From Planctomycetaceae bacterium (GTDB taxonomy: Bacteria > Planctomycetota > Planctomycetia > Planctomycetales > Planctomycetaceae), in NCBI GenBank assembly GCA_018699955.1, contig JABISG010000042.1:1-62755 (forward strand): a DNA stretch of 62,755 nt. The letters run 5' to 3'. Positions 1 through 9,946 of this stretch are shown piece after piece. The stretch's first letter is position 1. The number at the start of each line of letters is the position of its first letter. A program made the position numbers and the translations under genes. The notes beneath the pieces were generated by a model. It ran no database searches and was not told the origin of the DNA. It worked only from the letters and a program-made list of their open reading frames with translations.

Positions 1-331
1 AAAAATTTTTGTTTTCAATAAGCAAATAAATAAAAAGTAAAATAATTGAGAATATAATTATTTTTATAAAGGATCTAATTTGGACATCAGAAAAAAATAT
101 TTTTCTATTACCGTTCAAAAATTTTATATAGGCAATAAAAGGTAAACTGCCCAGTATAATAAAAATCATGGATGATATTTCAATAGATGGACTGCTAAAA
201 TATCCTATAGATTCATTATAATTAGAAAAACCACCTGTAGCTATTGTTGTCATAGAGTGTGTTAAACTATCAAAAAAGCTCATCCCAAAAACTTTGTACG
301 AAATAGCACACAACAATGTCAAACTCCCCAT
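1..331 (-). pseudogene. trkH: TrkH-family potassium transporter fragment (foreign, AT-rich)
   Basis: Reading the minus strand from 331 to 1 gives an uninterrupted frame of about 110 codons that begins inside a gene and runs off the window. It contains FFDSLTHSMTTIATGGFSN, the pore-loop and selectivity-filter signature of TrkH, the membrane subunit of Trk potassium uptake. Long hydrophobic segments follow, as expected for the helices after that pore loop. Base composition is extremely AT-rich with A/T-ending codons, unlike every other gene here. The frame is lost at about 331, where comM sequence begins. This is a fragment of a gene from another organism, perhaps an AT-rich marine bacterium such as a SAR11 relative (inference). 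Family assignment is firm; the presence in this genome is doubtful. Confidence 0.8.
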
Positions 332-352
332 ACTGCAGATTCACCACAACGG
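332..352. other. Chimeric junction between AT-rich and GC-rich DNA
   Basis: Left of this interval the DNA is AT-rich and encodes TrkH; right of it the DNA is GC-rich and encodes ComM. Neither frame crosses: TrkH loses its frame at about 331, and ComM leaves its family pattern after the codon at 353-355, where family members continue with LFLDE. Two unrelated genes broken at the same point mid-domain is the signature of a misassembly rather than of an insertion. Confidence 0.75.
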
Positions 353-1261
353 CACTCCGTGATGCGCGAGGCTGATTTCGCCCGGCGCCGGCGTGCTGCC
401 GCCACCCACGAGTCCCGCTTCGCTGATGGTGTGATGCGGTGAGCGAAACGGCCGCAACAGTACGAGTGCCTGATCGTCGTCGAGCCGACCGACGGCACTG
501 TAGATCCGTGTGGTTTCGAGACTTTCCTGTTGCGTGAGTTGCGGCAGAATTGTTCCCAGCCGTTGTGCGAGCAATGTCTTGCCTGTGCCGGGGCTTCCAA
601 TCATTAAGAGATGATGCCCGCCGGCGGCGGCGACGGTGACGGCCCGCTTGGCGGTTTCCTGTCCTTTCACGTCGAAGAAATCGATCGGGTATTGGCCATG
701 TTCTTCGACGACGTCATCCCAACTGAAGTCGACCGGGGTGGCGTCGAGCTGTCCGCTGTAGAAGCCGACGGCTTCGGCGAGCGAGCCGACCGGATAGATT
801 TCGATGTCCTCAACGACGGCCGCTTCATGCGCGTTGGCGACGGGAACAAGCAAGCCACGTTTGCCCTGCGCTTTGGTGGCCAGCGCCATCGATAGCGCGC
901 CCTTGATAGGACGCAGTGTGCCGTCGAGCGCGAGTTCGCCGACAGCGGCGTAGTCGTCGAACCGTTCGGATTGCAACTGCCCGCTAGCACAAAGAAGTCC
1001 CAGGGCAATCGGCAAATCGAACGAGGCAGCGTCTTTGGGAAGGTCGGCGGGCGAGAGGTTGATGACAATGCGATCGATGGGTCGCGTGTAGCCACTGTTG
1101 ACCAATGCGCGTTCGACGCGATGCGTACTTTCGCGGACGGCGGCTTCGGCCAGGCCGACGAGAATCGTCTTCGGCATCGCACCCGGCGAGATATCGACTT
1201 CGACCTCGACCGGCTTCGCATCAATACCGAACAGCGAATATGTGAACAAGCGAGCGAGCAT
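353..1261 (-). CDS. comM: YifB/ComM-type magnesium-chelatase-like AAA+ ATPase, 3' end missing
   Basis: ComM-type proteins are hexameric AAA+ helicases that promote branch migration during natural transformation. The start MLARLFTYSLFGIDA is the usual family N-terminus; an upstream extension of the frame to 1429 has no family character. Residues 1-170 are the Lon-like N-terminal domain with the INLSPADLPKDAASFDLPIA stretch. The Walker A motif GSPGTGKT lies at about 222-229, followed by the RPFRSPHHT and GEISLAHHGV segments. About 303 of the usual ~510 residues are present. The Walker B region, arginine finger and C-terminal domain are lost at the junction near 352. Family call is very sure. 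Confidence 0.93.
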
Positions 1262-1704
1262 GCTGAAACTGCAATTCGTGCTTGACTGAACAAACGGGCG
1301 GTGAGTGTTCCCATTGTGCGGTGGACACTCCCGCGACGCAAGCAGCGGGGCCATCGTTTGGGGTGGCAGCGTCACTTGTGCCGCCGATTGGCGCTCAATA
1401 ATGAATGCCGAATTTGCAGTATCGAACAATCACAAATCCGATCAATGACCCGCTGCAAATGCGAGTTCGGGTCGAAATTGGTGGCGGCGTCGGTTACCCT
1501 GAACGGATCGAGAATCGCGATTCGGCGGCGAGTTGTCGTCTCGATTCGCATTCACGATCCTGGTTATGAGAGCCTCTATTCGGACCGGTCCGCAGCGTAG
1601 ATCGTCTGTTGGTTTCTTGATTGCCCGTTGAACATTCGACCGGCGCTGCAAAACGGTACCCGCCCAACCTTTTTCCCTTCCATGAGAACTGCGAGGTAAG
1701 ACGA
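1262..1704. other. Intergenic region between divergent genes
   Basis: This stretch separates comM, which reads left, from the cupredoxin-like lipoprotein gene, which reads right, so it should carry both promoters. I see no convincing gene, RNA or repeat. The open frames through it are extensions or shadows of its neighbours. Confidence 0.5.
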
Positions 1705-2679
1705 ATGAAAATGTCCCGCGTGAATTGCAATTCTGTCCCAATGTTGTTGGCGTGTTTCGCCGTCTTGTTCGTCGCCGGTTGCGCGGACGAAGGGACAGTC
1801 GATTCCTCGTCGGTCAGCACGCCCCCCGTTGCCGTCGCCGTGCCGCCGGCCGCTGATGTTGATGACGTTGATATTGTTGCTGACGTTGACGTCGTTGATG
1901 AACCGGCGACGGAAACCACCGAGGTTCCCGTCGTAGAGGTGTCACTGAAAAAGGAAGTCGTCGAGAAAGGTTACGGCGACATCACCGGGCAGATTCTGTT
2001 TGACGGCGACGTACCGGAACTCAAACTGGCTGTGAAGGCGGGCGATCCGAAAGTGAAAGACGCGTCAGTTTGTGCCGCGAAGGATTTGACGGCGAACGAT
2101 CTGCTGGTCGATCCGGAATCCAAGGGCATCGCCAACGCGTTCGTGTATATCTATCACAAGAACATCAAGAAACATGACATCAAGATCCACCCCGAAGCGG
2201 CGAAGATCAAGGATAGTGAGAAGCAGATTGTGTTCGATCAGAAGAACTGCCGCTTCATCCCGCATGTGATGGTGATCCGAAACGGCCAGAACGTGCTCAT
2301 TAAGTCGGCCGACGGCTGCGCACACAACACGCATACGAGTACGCTCTTCAACGATGAGTTCAACACCATCATCTCGCCGAACGATCGCAAGGGCGTGTTG
2401 CTCGATACGCTTGAAGTTCCCGAGAGTCTGCCGATGCCGGTCAAGTGCGACATTCACCCCTGGATGAAGGCGCACTGGTTGATAATCAACCACCCGTATG
2501 CCGCGGTGACCGACAAGGACGGAAAGTTCACCATCAAGAAGCTGCCGGTCGGCGACATTGAATTCCGCGTCTGGCACGAGCGCCCCGGCTACCTCGACCG
2601 CAAGTACGTGGTGACGGTCGAGGAAGGCATGAACGAACTGGAGCCGCGCAAGTTCGCCGCGAGCGAGTTCGAAGAGTAG
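1705..2679 (+). CDS. Cupredoxin-like lipoprotein with a possible type-1 copper site
   Basis: The start at 1705 is supported by a GAGGTAAG ribosome-binding site at 1693-1700. A signal peptide ends in a lipobox (LFVAGC), so the protein is probably a lipoprotein. A low-complexity Asp/Val-rich linker follows (VDDVDIVADVDVVD). The main domain resembles the cupredoxin or carboxypeptidase-regulatory-like proteins common in planctomycetes. It has VIRNGQNV, CAHNTHT and CDIHPWM, so the Cys-X2-His-X2-Met spacing plus an upstream His could form a type-1 copper centre. The C-terminal DKDGKFTIKKLPVG segment is typical of a carboxypeptidase-regulatory-like fold. A periplasmic electron-transfer role is inferred. 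It is a single gene, convergent with the next. Confidence 0.8.
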   Translation: MKMSRVNCNSVPMLLACFAVLFVAGCADEGTVDSSSVSTPPVAVAVPPAADVDDVDIVADVDVVDEPATETTEVPVVEVSLKKEVVEKGYGDITGQILFDGDVPELKLAVKAGDPKVKDASVCAAKDLTANDLLVDPESKGIANAFVYIYHKNIKKHDIKIHPEAAKIKDSEKQIVFDQKNCRFIPHVMVIRNGQNVLIKSADGCAHNTHTSTLFNDEFNTIISPNDRKGVLLDTLEVPESLPMPVKCDIHPWMKAHWLIINHPYAAVTDKDGKFTIKKLPVGDIEFRVWHERPGYLDRKYVVTVEEGMNELEPRKFAASEFEE

Positions 2680-2708
2680 ACCTGCCGGAATGCAACAGTC
2701 CGCCATTC

Positions 2709-2739
2709 GGCTGAGTGGGTTCTTTCAATCCACTCAGCC
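2709..2739. terminator. Bidirectional terminator-like hairpin
   Basis: GGCTGAGTGG at 2709-2718 pairs perfectly with CCACTCAGCC at 2730-2739 around an 11-base loop. It lies between two convergent genes. There is no T-run, so it is terminator-like rather than a classical intrinsic terminator. Confidence 0.55.
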
Positions 2740-2815
2740 GCGTGCGGCGCGGCTCGACTTTCCCGGCTTAAATGGTGGCAGCGCACAGCAGTTTAACTGC
2801 TGGATGAACGACCCA

Positions 2816-4807
2816 TTAGAACGGGATCGTCAGTCCGAAGCTCCAATTCATCGTCCACCAGTCTGCCCGGTCGATCTTGATGGATGGGAACAGTCCCGCC
2901 CGAGGATTCGCCTTCCAGACGATGCTCTGGGTGGGGCGAGCCACTTCGCCGATCCAGATGACCGACCAACCGGCAGTGAAAGTCGCATTCTGTAGAATTG
3001 CTTTCCGCTTCATCATGGGAATGTAGCGGAAGAGCGGGAATTCGGCCGAAACCTTCTGTTCGAGCAGAGGCGAGACGTGGGTCGTGTGGTATGTGCTGGC
3101 AAAGTCGTTTGGAGTTGGATTGGCGGCAGTTGGTGTGACGAGCGGTGAGTCGACGACGCCTGCCAACAATGGATCGGCAAGTTCCTCAAGATCGATCGTA
3201 TCACCAATATTGTTGGCATCGCCAATGTTGTTGCCCGACAGCTTGATCTTCTCGAAGTTGGCCATCAAGCCGACCTTGGTGAGACCGCGGATACGAAACG
3301 TGTCTCCGCCGAGGTTGTAGTTCAGGCCGACTTCCGGACCGGTGAGGTGGGTTGTCATCTTGCTTTCCAGAAATGCCTGGTAGTTTCCTGGATGCTCTGT
3401 GCCGGCAATTGCTGCTACGAGATCAAGGCGAACCGCTCGCCCTTCGGTCGTTGCGGCACCACCACCGCCTTGGCCGCCGCCCAAGTCATCTTCCACGAAG
3501 ATCGCTTCGTCGATGATGTTGTCTGAGTTGTCATCGACGAAGTTTGGCAGCGAGTGAACTTTGGCCCGAGAAAAGAAGGGTTCGTCGGTGTCCGTGATGG
3601 TTTCGTATCCCAGACCACTGTCTTCGCCATCGAAACGGAACGACTCGTTGATATAGACGTAGCGACCGCCGAATACGAAGTTGGCCTTGATGTACTTGCT
3701 TCGCACTTTTCGCGTCGAGATGAAGTTCAACGATGTTCCCAGCGATTCGGTTCTGTTCTTCAGGCGAAACGAGACATCGTAAGGGATCGATGTTCCCCCC
3801 AGGTATGTCCCGTCGGCAAGAACCCGCAGCGTACCGTCATCGACGGGAATCGACGAGAGGTTCAACAGGTTGCGACTTAACACCTGCAGTGTGTCGGTCT
3901 GTCCGATATCCACCAGGATCCCATCGGGACTCGTCAGAACTTCCCTGAAGGTACCCTGTTCTGAAACTCCTCTGCCGGCGACACCCGCTGAGGCCGGATT
4001 GCCCACGTTGCCGCGAGCCGTCAACGCCCGGGCCGCGTTAAAATCTGAGGAGCTTTCGCCGTTGATCCAGAAATCGAGGACCATTCCGTCGCCACCCGCT
4101 TCGTTGAAGCCGGTGACGATGCGAAAGCCACGCCCGCCAACGTCTGCCGAGTAATTGTTAGAGCGTGCATTGAACAGGTTCTGGCCGGGATCGCCGACGG
4201 CAGGAAACTCTCCGACGCCATCGATGAAATCTGCATCACCCTGGAACAGATCGGCCAGAATGGCTGTGTCGTCCAAGCCATCCCTCGTTTCTTCCGTCGC
4301 CAAGAACGGAAGATAGATTTCCTTGTAAGTCGCCGCGTTCTTGTCTCCGACAAAGCCCTTGGCGTGTCGCGTTTTGGTATCGAGGTACTCAAACGTGCTG
4401 AAGTACTCACGATTCTGGTTGCTAGTGAAACGCGTCCACATACCGCCGGAATTGTATGTCTGGTCGAATCGGTGTTCGAAGGGCGAGATTTGGGGGGAGG
4501 GAAGCATGCCGGCTGCATAGGGACTCTGCCCCGGCGCACCACCGTATGGTGAACTATAACCGTTGGGAATGAACCCGCCGCCAGCCGGCGCAGGTTCTTC
4601 CTTCTGGAATGCTGAAAGCAATGTCCCCCGCGCGGGCCGGCCTTTGCGCGGCCTTCGCGCGTCAGCATGCCTGACATTCGACCTCATCCCCGGCAGCATC
4701 GTATGGCCGCCGGCTTGGGGGGGAGCATATTGGGCCTTCAGTTCCTGACGGCTCGAAACCGTGAGAAGAAGCCCCAAAATAGGTGCTAACCAGAGCTGTA
4801 CCCGCAT
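2816..4807 (-). CDS. Large secreted outer-membrane beta-barrel-like protein
   Basis: The 663-residue product starts with a signal peptide (MRVQLWLAPILGLLLTVSS) followed by a Pro/Gly/Arg-rich region to about residue 100. The remainder alternates polar and hydrophobic residues, with many aromatic residues and glycines, and ends in FGLTIPF. A terminal Phe after a beta-strand is usual for outer-membrane barrel proteins. The overall pattern resembles the planctomycete-specific barrel families such as BBP7, though I cannot confirm membership. It sits alone, convergent with the cupredoxin-like gene. A role as porin or surface protein is inferred. Confidence 0.7.
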   Translation of the reverse strand: MRVQLWLAPILGLLLTVSSRQELKAQYAPPQAGGHTMLPGMRSNVRHADARRPRKGRPARGTLLSAFQKEEPAPAGGGFIPNGYSSPYGGAPGQSPYAAGMLPSPQISPFEHRFDQTYNSGGMWTRFTSNQNREYFSTFEYLDTKTRHAKGFVGDKNAATYKEIYLPFLATEETRDGLDDTAILADLFQGDADFIDGVGEFPAVGDPGQNLFNARSNNYSADVGGRGFRIVTGFNEAGGDGMVLDFWINGESSSDFNAARALTARGNVGNPASAGVAGRGVSEQGTFREVLTSPDGILVDIGQTDTLQVLSRNLLNLSSIPVDDGTLRVLADGTYLGGTSIPYDVSFRLKNRTESLGTSLNFISTRKVRSKYIKANFVFGGRYVYINESFRFDGEDSGLGYETITDTDEPFFSRAKVHSLPNFVDDNSDNIIDEAIFVEDDLGGGQGGGGAATTEGRAVRLDLVAAIAGTEHPGNYQAFLESKMTTHLTGPEVGLNYNLGGDTFRIRGLTKVGLMANFEKIKLSGNNIGDANNIGDTIDLEELADPLLAGVVDSPLVTPTAANPTPNDFASTYHTTHVSPLLEQKVSAEFPLFRYIPMMKRKAILQNATFTAGWSVIWIGEVARPTQSIVWKANPRAGLFPSIKIDRADWWTMNWSFGLTIPF

Positions 4808-5134
4808 CTGATCGTCCTTGACGTACTACATGACTGGAGGGGAGACAGTCCACCAATGCACTACCGCAACGCGGAGCGCAGGAGGACGGTCACGCGGATA
4901 ATATCGGTCGAGTGGCTTGGTAATCTGTAACGGTTATCCGGATGTTTCCGAATTTCCGGCCATTGAGGGCTGGGAGCCGATCCGATATCGATCAAACGTG
5001 GAAGGGTGGGGAGACTGGGAAGGGGTGATTGTCGAACCCAACTGAGCGGGCAGCAGTCCACGCAGAATACAAAAACTATAGTCGATGGGAGTTAGCGGCA
5101 AAATGGGATGCAGTCGTGCGAGAGGCATTTAGCG
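4808..5134. other. Intergenic region, nothing recognised
   Basis: This 327-base gap lies upstream of the beta-barrel gene and downstream of a small minus-strand gene. Only short, overlapping frames without family character are present. It should contain the promoter of the barrel gene, but I see no convincing -35/-10 pair. Confidence 0.4.
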
Positions 5135-5428
5135 CTACCCTCTTCCCCAGAGTCTCTGCATTCGAGCGAACTCGAAGTCGGACTCGACGCCCCACACACG
5201 TGCCCAGAGGAAGAGTGGTTTCCGTAGCGGCGTCGTATCGATCAGCCAGTCAATCGGTCCGAAGACATGAGTTTCTCCCGGACCCCCGAACAAGCGGGAC
5301 TGCATCGAGATCGGTTGCGTCTGTCGATACCGCACATAGGGCGCATAACTAAGAGGGTACGCCACGGCAATCGTCAGCAGCGCGGCCACCGTCCATCTGG
5401 CGATTGCATGGCGGACGGGCTGAGACAT
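5135..5428 (-). CDS. Small hypothetical membrane protein
   Basis: This 97-residue protein has one N-terminal hydrophobic segment (WTVAALLTIAVAYPLSYAPYV, about residues 12-32). A short, probably extracytoplasmic domain rich in aromatic and charged residues follows. I do not recognise the family. Its position downstream of the 5496-6110 gene, on the same strand with a gap of under 70 bases, suggests co-transcription. The coding call rests on composition and on the single clean membrane segment. Confidence 0.6.
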   Translation of the reverse strand: MSQPVRHAIARWTVAALLTIAVAYPLSYAPYVRYRQTQPISMQSRLFGGPGETHVFGPIDWLIDTTPLRKPLFLWARVWGVESDFEFARMQRLWGRG

Positions 5429-5495
5429 TGGGGCACCTGAACCGAATACGGAAATCAGAGCCAGTAGGATAGGTCAACCGCGATTTGCCCCAGTG

Positions 5496-6110
5496 CTACT
5501 TCTTGCTTTCACTTTCCAGAGGCTGCTCTTTGTCGGCCTTGGCACCGAAGGAGTTGCGAAAGGCCACCGCGGCCGATGAGACCGTCTTGTTTTCGCCGGC
5601 CATCTTCAGGAAGTAGACGCCCTTCTTTTCCACGATGAGGATCACGGCCAGCATGCGGCCATCGGTGATCTTTCGTGTCTTTCGCCGGATTGGAGGTCCC
5701 ACCGCTTGGTTGAAGGAACCGGTGAGATCAACCAACACGTACTTGCCGGCCGGCGATTCCCCTTGCGTGACTTTCGCCTTGCGGTCTTTGGAATCGAACT
5801 GCGAGATCCAGCGATCGACGTTCGCCTGAATCGATGAGCCTCCGAACGAAAAGACGGTCAACACGACCGGATTCTCTTCCCCTTTGGCGGCCGGGATGCC
5901 GAACTGCGCCAGCCGCAACTTGTTCGACGGCTTTTGCTTTTCCCAGGTCGTGGGGACGGTGAGGGTGATGTCTCTAACTTTCACCTCAACGGTCTTCACC
6001 GTTTCCGCCGGTTTGTCCGCGGCACTGAGTGGTGTGCACACGGCGAACGCAAGGCAACCTGCAAAAACTGCCGCAAAGCATCGAGGCACTGTTTTCGTAT
6101 TGAAGTTCAT
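5496..6110 (-). CDS. Secreted hypothetical protein with signal peptide
   Basis: The preferred start is MNFNTKTVPRCF at 6110, because it places a signal peptide (FAAVFAGCLAFAVCTPLSAA) directly at the N-terminus. The frame stays open to 6227 upstream but that extension lacks sense. The mature part of about 180 residues contains ITLTVPTTWEKQ and later ILIVEKKGVYFLKMAGE. This resembles small planctomycete periplasmic proteins that carry a PsbP/LolA-like alpha-beta domain. No catalytic motif is visible. It follows polX on the same strand with a gap of about 110 bases. Function unknown. Confidence 0.75.
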   Translation of the reverse strand: MNFNTKTVPRCFAAVFAGCLAFAVCTPLSAADKPAETVKTVEVKVRDITLTVPTTWEKQKPSNKLRLAQFGIPAAKGEENPVVLTVFSFGGSSIQANVDRWISQFDSKDRKAKVTQGESPAGKYVLVDLTGSFNQAVGPPIRRKTRKITDGRMLAVILIVEKKGVYFLKMAGENKTVSSAAVAFRNSFGAKADKEQPLESESKK

Positions 6111-6223
6111 TGGGTCTTTCCCATTCTTAAGGACCACTGCGCCGGACCGGCGTGGTCCGACGGTGGTGATTTGCGTGAAACGTAGATTGTCATTGTCAAT
6201 GAAGGGCGGGGCGTTTGCAACGC

Positions 6224-7942
6224 TCATGCGGTCCGCAGCATCTTGCAGAACTGCTTGAAGGTGCGGGTGTTGGCGACGTCTTTCTTCTCCAGGCCCGCTC
6301 GTCGCGCTTGATTGACACCGTACCGCATCACGTCGAATCCGGCAGTACTGTGTGCGTCGGTGCTGATGACAATGGGAATGTTCTGATCGCGAGCCGCCGC
6401 CGCATGGACGTCATCCAAGTCGAGACGGCTGGGATGCGCGTTGATCTCCATCATCACCCCAAAGTCGGCCGCCGCCTTGAAAACGTCTTTGTAGCCAACG
6501 TCGGCACCAGGCCGTTTCAGCACAATTCGCCCCGACGGATGGCCGATGGCCGTCACATACGGACAGCGAATCGCATTCAGTAGCCGTTTTTGAATCTGTT
6601 CGCGGGGCTGTTTGAGTCCGTAGTGCAGAACGGCGACGACCCAGTCGGCTTCACTGAGAACCTCGTCATCGAGGTCCATCCTTCCATCTTCCAGAATGTC
6701 GCATTCGATGCCGCACATCACATCGATGTCCGAAATGCGACCGCGCACCTCGTCGATGGCCCGCCAATGTTCGCGCAGCCGCTCGGCATCCAAGCCGTTG
6801 GCCATGGTGACGCGCTTGGAATGATCGGTGATGGCGATGTATTTCAGCCCGCGCGCCTTGGCGGCCTCGACCATTTCTTCGATACTGTTGCGGCCATCGG
6901 TGGCCGTCGTGTGCATGTGCAAATCGCCACGGATGTCCTGCAGTTCGACGAGCGTCGGCAGTTGATCCTGTTCGGCAAGCGGAATCTCTCCACGGTCTTC
7001 TCTTAATTCGGGTGGAATCCAGGGAAGATCGACGGCGGCGTAAACGTCTTCCTCAGTCTGGCCGGCGATGAGTTCCTCGCCGCGAAAGACGCCGTATTCG
7101 TTCACCTTCAAGCCGCGCTCCTGTGCGCGACGGCGAATGACGATGTTGTGCTCTTTCGAGCCGGTGAAATACTGCATCGCCGCGCCGTACGATTCATCCG
7201 CAACGACACGCAGGTCCATCTCGATGCCCGATCGAAGCCGCACGCGTTGTTTGGTCTCGCCGCGTGCCAGCACTTTATCGACCGATTCGTGTTCGGCCAG
7301 CCGGTCCATTGCTTCAGCGGGAGCTATTGAAGTGGCGAGCAAATCGAGATCGCCGACGGTTTCTTTACGACGGCGACAACTTCCGGCGACCTTCGCCTGA
7401 ACGACCGACTCCAGTTGCAATAAATCATCGAGAATCGCATCGGCTTCGCGCATGGCGATGTCGATATGGAACCGATTACCGGCTTCGGCGACTCGGTCGA
7501 TCTGTTCAAGAATCGACTGTTCGGTCTTCTCGCCGAATCCCTTCAACGCAGCCACGCGGCCGTTCTCGGCGGCCTGTTTCAATTCGTCGAGCGACGTGAC
7601 CGACAAATCGTTGAACAGCACTGCCACCTTCTTGGGACCGACGCCGGACATCCGCAGCATATCGCGAACGCCGGGTGGGAACTTCTCGTTGATCTCGTCC
7701 AACTGATGCAGGCGACCGGTTTCAACGATGCCCGCAATTTTCGCCGCAAGATCCTTCCCAATACCGGGCAGATCGGTCAGTTTGCGATCTTCATCGTTGA
7801 TGATATCGGCAATCGAATCCGGCAAACTACCAATCGTTCGGACCGCCTTGCGGTACGCACGAATGCGAAACGGGTTGGCACCATCGACCTCAAGTAGATC
7901 GGCCAATTCCTCGAAAAAACGGGCGACGTCACTATTCTGCAT
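6224..7942 (-). CDS. polX: DNA polymerase X family protein with C-terminal PHP domain
   Basis: Bacterial PolX is a gap-filling DNA polymerase/3'-5' exonuclease used in base-excision repair. The 572-residue product, from [10 protein letters not shown], matches the usual length. Residues 1-110 hold helix-hairpin-helix motifs ([21 protein letters not shown]). The nucleotidyltransferase core has [16 protein letters not shown] with metal ligands D198 and D200, and a third in IEMDLRVV at about 243. The PHP domain begins at [11 protein letters not shown] (H342, H344) and continues with ITDHS, HYGL, IGHP and STDAH, all keeping metal-binding residues. The start overlaps the end of the upstream binding-protein gene by 11 bases, which suggests translational coupling in one operon. 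Confidence 0.95.
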   Translation of the reverse strand: MQNSDVARFFEELADLLEVDGANPFRIRAYRKAVRTIGSLPDSIADIINDEDRKLTDLPGIGKDLAAKIAGIVETGRLHQLDEINEKFPPGVRDMLRMSGVGPKKVAVLFNDLSVTSLDELKQAAENGRVAALKGFGEKTEQSILEQIDRVAEAGNRFHIDIAMREADAILDDLLQLESVVQAKVAGSCRRRKETVGDLDLLATSIAPAEAMDRLAEHESVDKVLARGETKQRVRLRSGIEMDLRVVADESYGAAMQYFTGSKEHNIVIRRRAQERGLKVNEYGVFRGEELIAGQTEEDVYAAVDLPWIPPELREDRGEIPLAEQDQLPTLVELQDIRGDLHMHTTATDGRNSIEEMVEAAKARGLKYIAITDHSKRVTMANGLDAERLREHWRAIDEVRGRISDIDVMCGIECDILEDGRMDLDDEVLSEADWVVAVLHYGLKQPREQIQKRLLNAIRCPYVTAIGHPSGRIVLKRPGADVGYKDVFKAAADFGVMMEINAHPSRLDLDDVHAAAARDQNIPIVISTDAHSTAGFDVMRYGVNQARRAGLEKKDVANTRTFKQFCKMLRTA

Positions 7943-9008
7943 CGGGGGTTCCATCGGCGGCGGAAATAAACTGCGTTGTAAAAGCCCGCTGTGGGTCAAC
8001 TTCGCCCGGCTTGAGAACATCGACTTCCACAAGCTGATCGCTCAACGTCTTCCAGCGAGCGGCGGTCATCGTACCCAATCGCTCCAACGGCGTCTCGTCA
8101 TCGGTGTATAGCGGCGTCATTGCTTCGGCGCCGAATTCCAGAATGTCGAGTTCCATTTCTGGGTTCTGTTGGTGAATGTGTTTGTTCGTCTCACCGGGAC
8201 TCTCTCGGTATTTCTTCCAGCCGCGAATCGACGCCTCGACCATCTTGCGGACCATCTTCGGTGTTTTACCAATCGTGTCGGCGTGCGTGATGAGCAAGCT
8301 GGTGTACGGGTTAAATCCCAATTCAGAAACCATCAACGAACGCGGATCGCCGCCCTTCGATTTCGCCACGAACGGTTCACTGAAAACATAGGCCTGCTGC
8401 GCATATTTCTCGTCGTCAAGAAACTTGGCAACGCTGGCATTATCGACAATTCGCACGTTCTCAAGCGGCAAACGCTTACGAAGAAACTGTGCCCAGGTTG
8501 CGCCGCTGTTCATCGCCAGCGTCACGCCTCTCAAGTCGGCCAACGTTTCAATTCCCGACGATTCGTGCACCATGATACAGCGCGGACTGACTTGCAGCGG
8601 CGACATGACGGCGACAACGTCCGCCTCCTGTGCGCGACCCAACAACACGCGGTCGGCATTTGTCACGCCGAACGTGACCGTCTTGCGATCGACCTTCTGC
8701 AGCACCGGCGCATTCGGCCCGCCGGGAATGATGGTCACCTTCAGCCCGGCCTCTTCATAAAAGCCGTGTATTAACGCCGCGTAATAACCACCGTGCTCGG
8801 TTTCCGGATACCAATTGAGAACCAGCGACACCTCTTCCAACCCGGCGGCCGTCGGGATCTCGGCCTGATTGTCGCCATCACTTTCATCGGTGCAACCGAC
8901 CGATAGCACGCAACAACAAAGAAGAATCACGAATCGTTTCGATGAGTTTCGCAAGTGGTTTCTCCACGGTTCAGGAAAGGATGAACCTGCAATCACATGA
9001 CTCGTCAC
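7932..9008 (-). CDS. ABC transporter substrate-binding lipoprotein, NMT1/THI5-like
   Basis: The 358-residue product has a hydrophobic segment ending in a lipobox (VLSVGC, Cys39) after an unusually long cytoplasmic leader of about 24 residues. The mature domain starts with [19 protein letters not shown], the hallmark of the SsuA/THI5/NMT1 periplasmic binding superfamily. [24 protein letters not shown] and [17 protein letters not shown] follow, as in hydroxymethylpyrimidine-precursor and sulfonate/nitrate binders. Substrate cannot be read from the sequence. No permease or ATPase gene is adjacent, so those subunits would be encoded elsewhere. Its ATG overlaps the stop of the upstream LRR gene as ATGA, and its end overlaps polX. 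Confidence 0.88.
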   Translation of the reverse strand: MTSHVIAGSSFPEPWRNHLRNSSKRFVILLCCCVLSVGCTDESDGDNQAEIPTAAGLEEVSLVLNWYPETEHGGYYAALIHGFYEEAGLKVTIIPGGPNAPVLQKVDRKTVTFGVTNADRVLLGRAQEADVVAVMSPLQVSPRCIMVHESSGIETLADLRGVTLAMNSGATWAQFLRKRLPLENVRIVDNASVAKFLDDEKYAQQAYVFSEPFVAKSKGGDPRSLMVSELGFNPYTSLLITHADTIGKTPKMVRKMVEASIRGWKKYRESPGETNKHIHQQNPEMELDILEFGAEAMTPLYTDDETPLERLGTMTAARWKTLSDQLVEVDVLKPGEVDPQRAFTTQFISAADGTPDAE

Positions 9009-9808
9009 GGGCCGGTGACTCGGATTCCCGGCAGCGATCGCTCAATCGTGCCGGCCTCTTCGGCGGACATCTGTGTTCCGGCGACCGCTATCAGTTCGAG
9101 TTTCTTCAAATCACTCAAATTCTCAATCAAACCGTTCGCTGTGACTTGGGTGTCTTCGAGCATGAGCGATTCCAGTTTGCTCAAGCCGCGCAGATGTTTC
9201 AGCCCGTCGTCGGTGAGCGCGGTGTTTGACAGACTTAGTTGTGTGAGGTTTGTCAGGCCGGCAATGTGTTCCAACCCCTCATTGGTGACGTTGGTCCCCT
9301 TGAGGTACAGTCCCGCCAGACTGCTCAAGTTCGAGAGATGTTTCATGCCGCCATCGGAAATCGACGTCCGATAGAGTTCCAGCGTCGTCAGCGTGCCGAG
9401 TTTCGCGACGTGTTTCAATCCGTCATCGGATACCCCAGTGTCGGTCAGAATCAAACCAAGCAGTTGCGAAAAGTCCTGCAGTTGTTCGAGGTCGTCGTTG
9501 CCAACGTCAGTGCCCGTGAGATCAACCGTCAGCACATGCCCCGAACTTGCCTGATCGATGTGTCCACCCAGATTCAGCACGGCAGTTGTCGCATTGCGTT
9601 CGGCATCGGGCAGGTTTTCGGGCAAATCAACTGCGCCCGAAGGGACGGCGTCATCGGTATTGCCGATGCTGGAGTCGGCCGGTCCCGGCGGTGGGCCGGT
9701 TAAAGGGGTTGCCGGGGGAACAGGCGCGTCCACACCGCATCCGCCACCTATAAAGAGGAGCAGAATCAGCCATACGACCGGCAATTGGACGTTTCTAGAT
9801 TTCTTCAT
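9005..9808 (-). CDS. Leucine-rich-repeat lipoprotein
   Basis: The start MKKSRNVQLPVVWLILLLFIGG gives a signal peptide with lipobox (FIGGGC). A Pro-rich linker covers about residues 25-60. Residues 90-265 are made of roughly seven repeats of about 24 residues of the form L-x-x-L-x-x-L-x-L-x-x-T-x-V/I-T/S-D-x-G-L-K-H-L. This is the simple LRR type common in planctomycete surface proteins. It would be a binding or scaffold protein of the periplasm or outer membrane (inference). The stop overlaps the next gene's start by four bases (ATGA), so the LRR protein, the THI5-like binder and polX probably form one transcript. Confidence 0.85.
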   Translation of the reverse strand: MKKSRNVQLPVVWLILLLFIGGGCGVDAPVPPATPLTGPPPGPADSSIGNTDDAVPSGAVDLPENLPDAERNATTAVLNLGGHIDQASSGHVLTVDLTGTDVGNDDLEQLQDFSQLLGLILTDTGVSDDGLKHVAKLGTLTTLELYRTSISDGGMKHLSNLSSLAGLYLKGTNVTNEGLEHIAGLTNLTQLSLSNTALTDDGLKHLRGLSKLESLMLEDTQVTANGLIENLSDLKKLELIAVAGTQMSAEEAGTIERSLPGIRVTGP

Positions 9809-9946
9809 GGAAGACCCTGGCTGGCGCTGTGGGCTGGTTGAATTGCCACGGCGTTATATTCTCTTTCGATTCACGCCCTGTCTAGTCGAGAGGGTTGCGA
9901 ACACCAAAACCGCCACATCGTCACGCGAAACAGGAATCGATACGAA

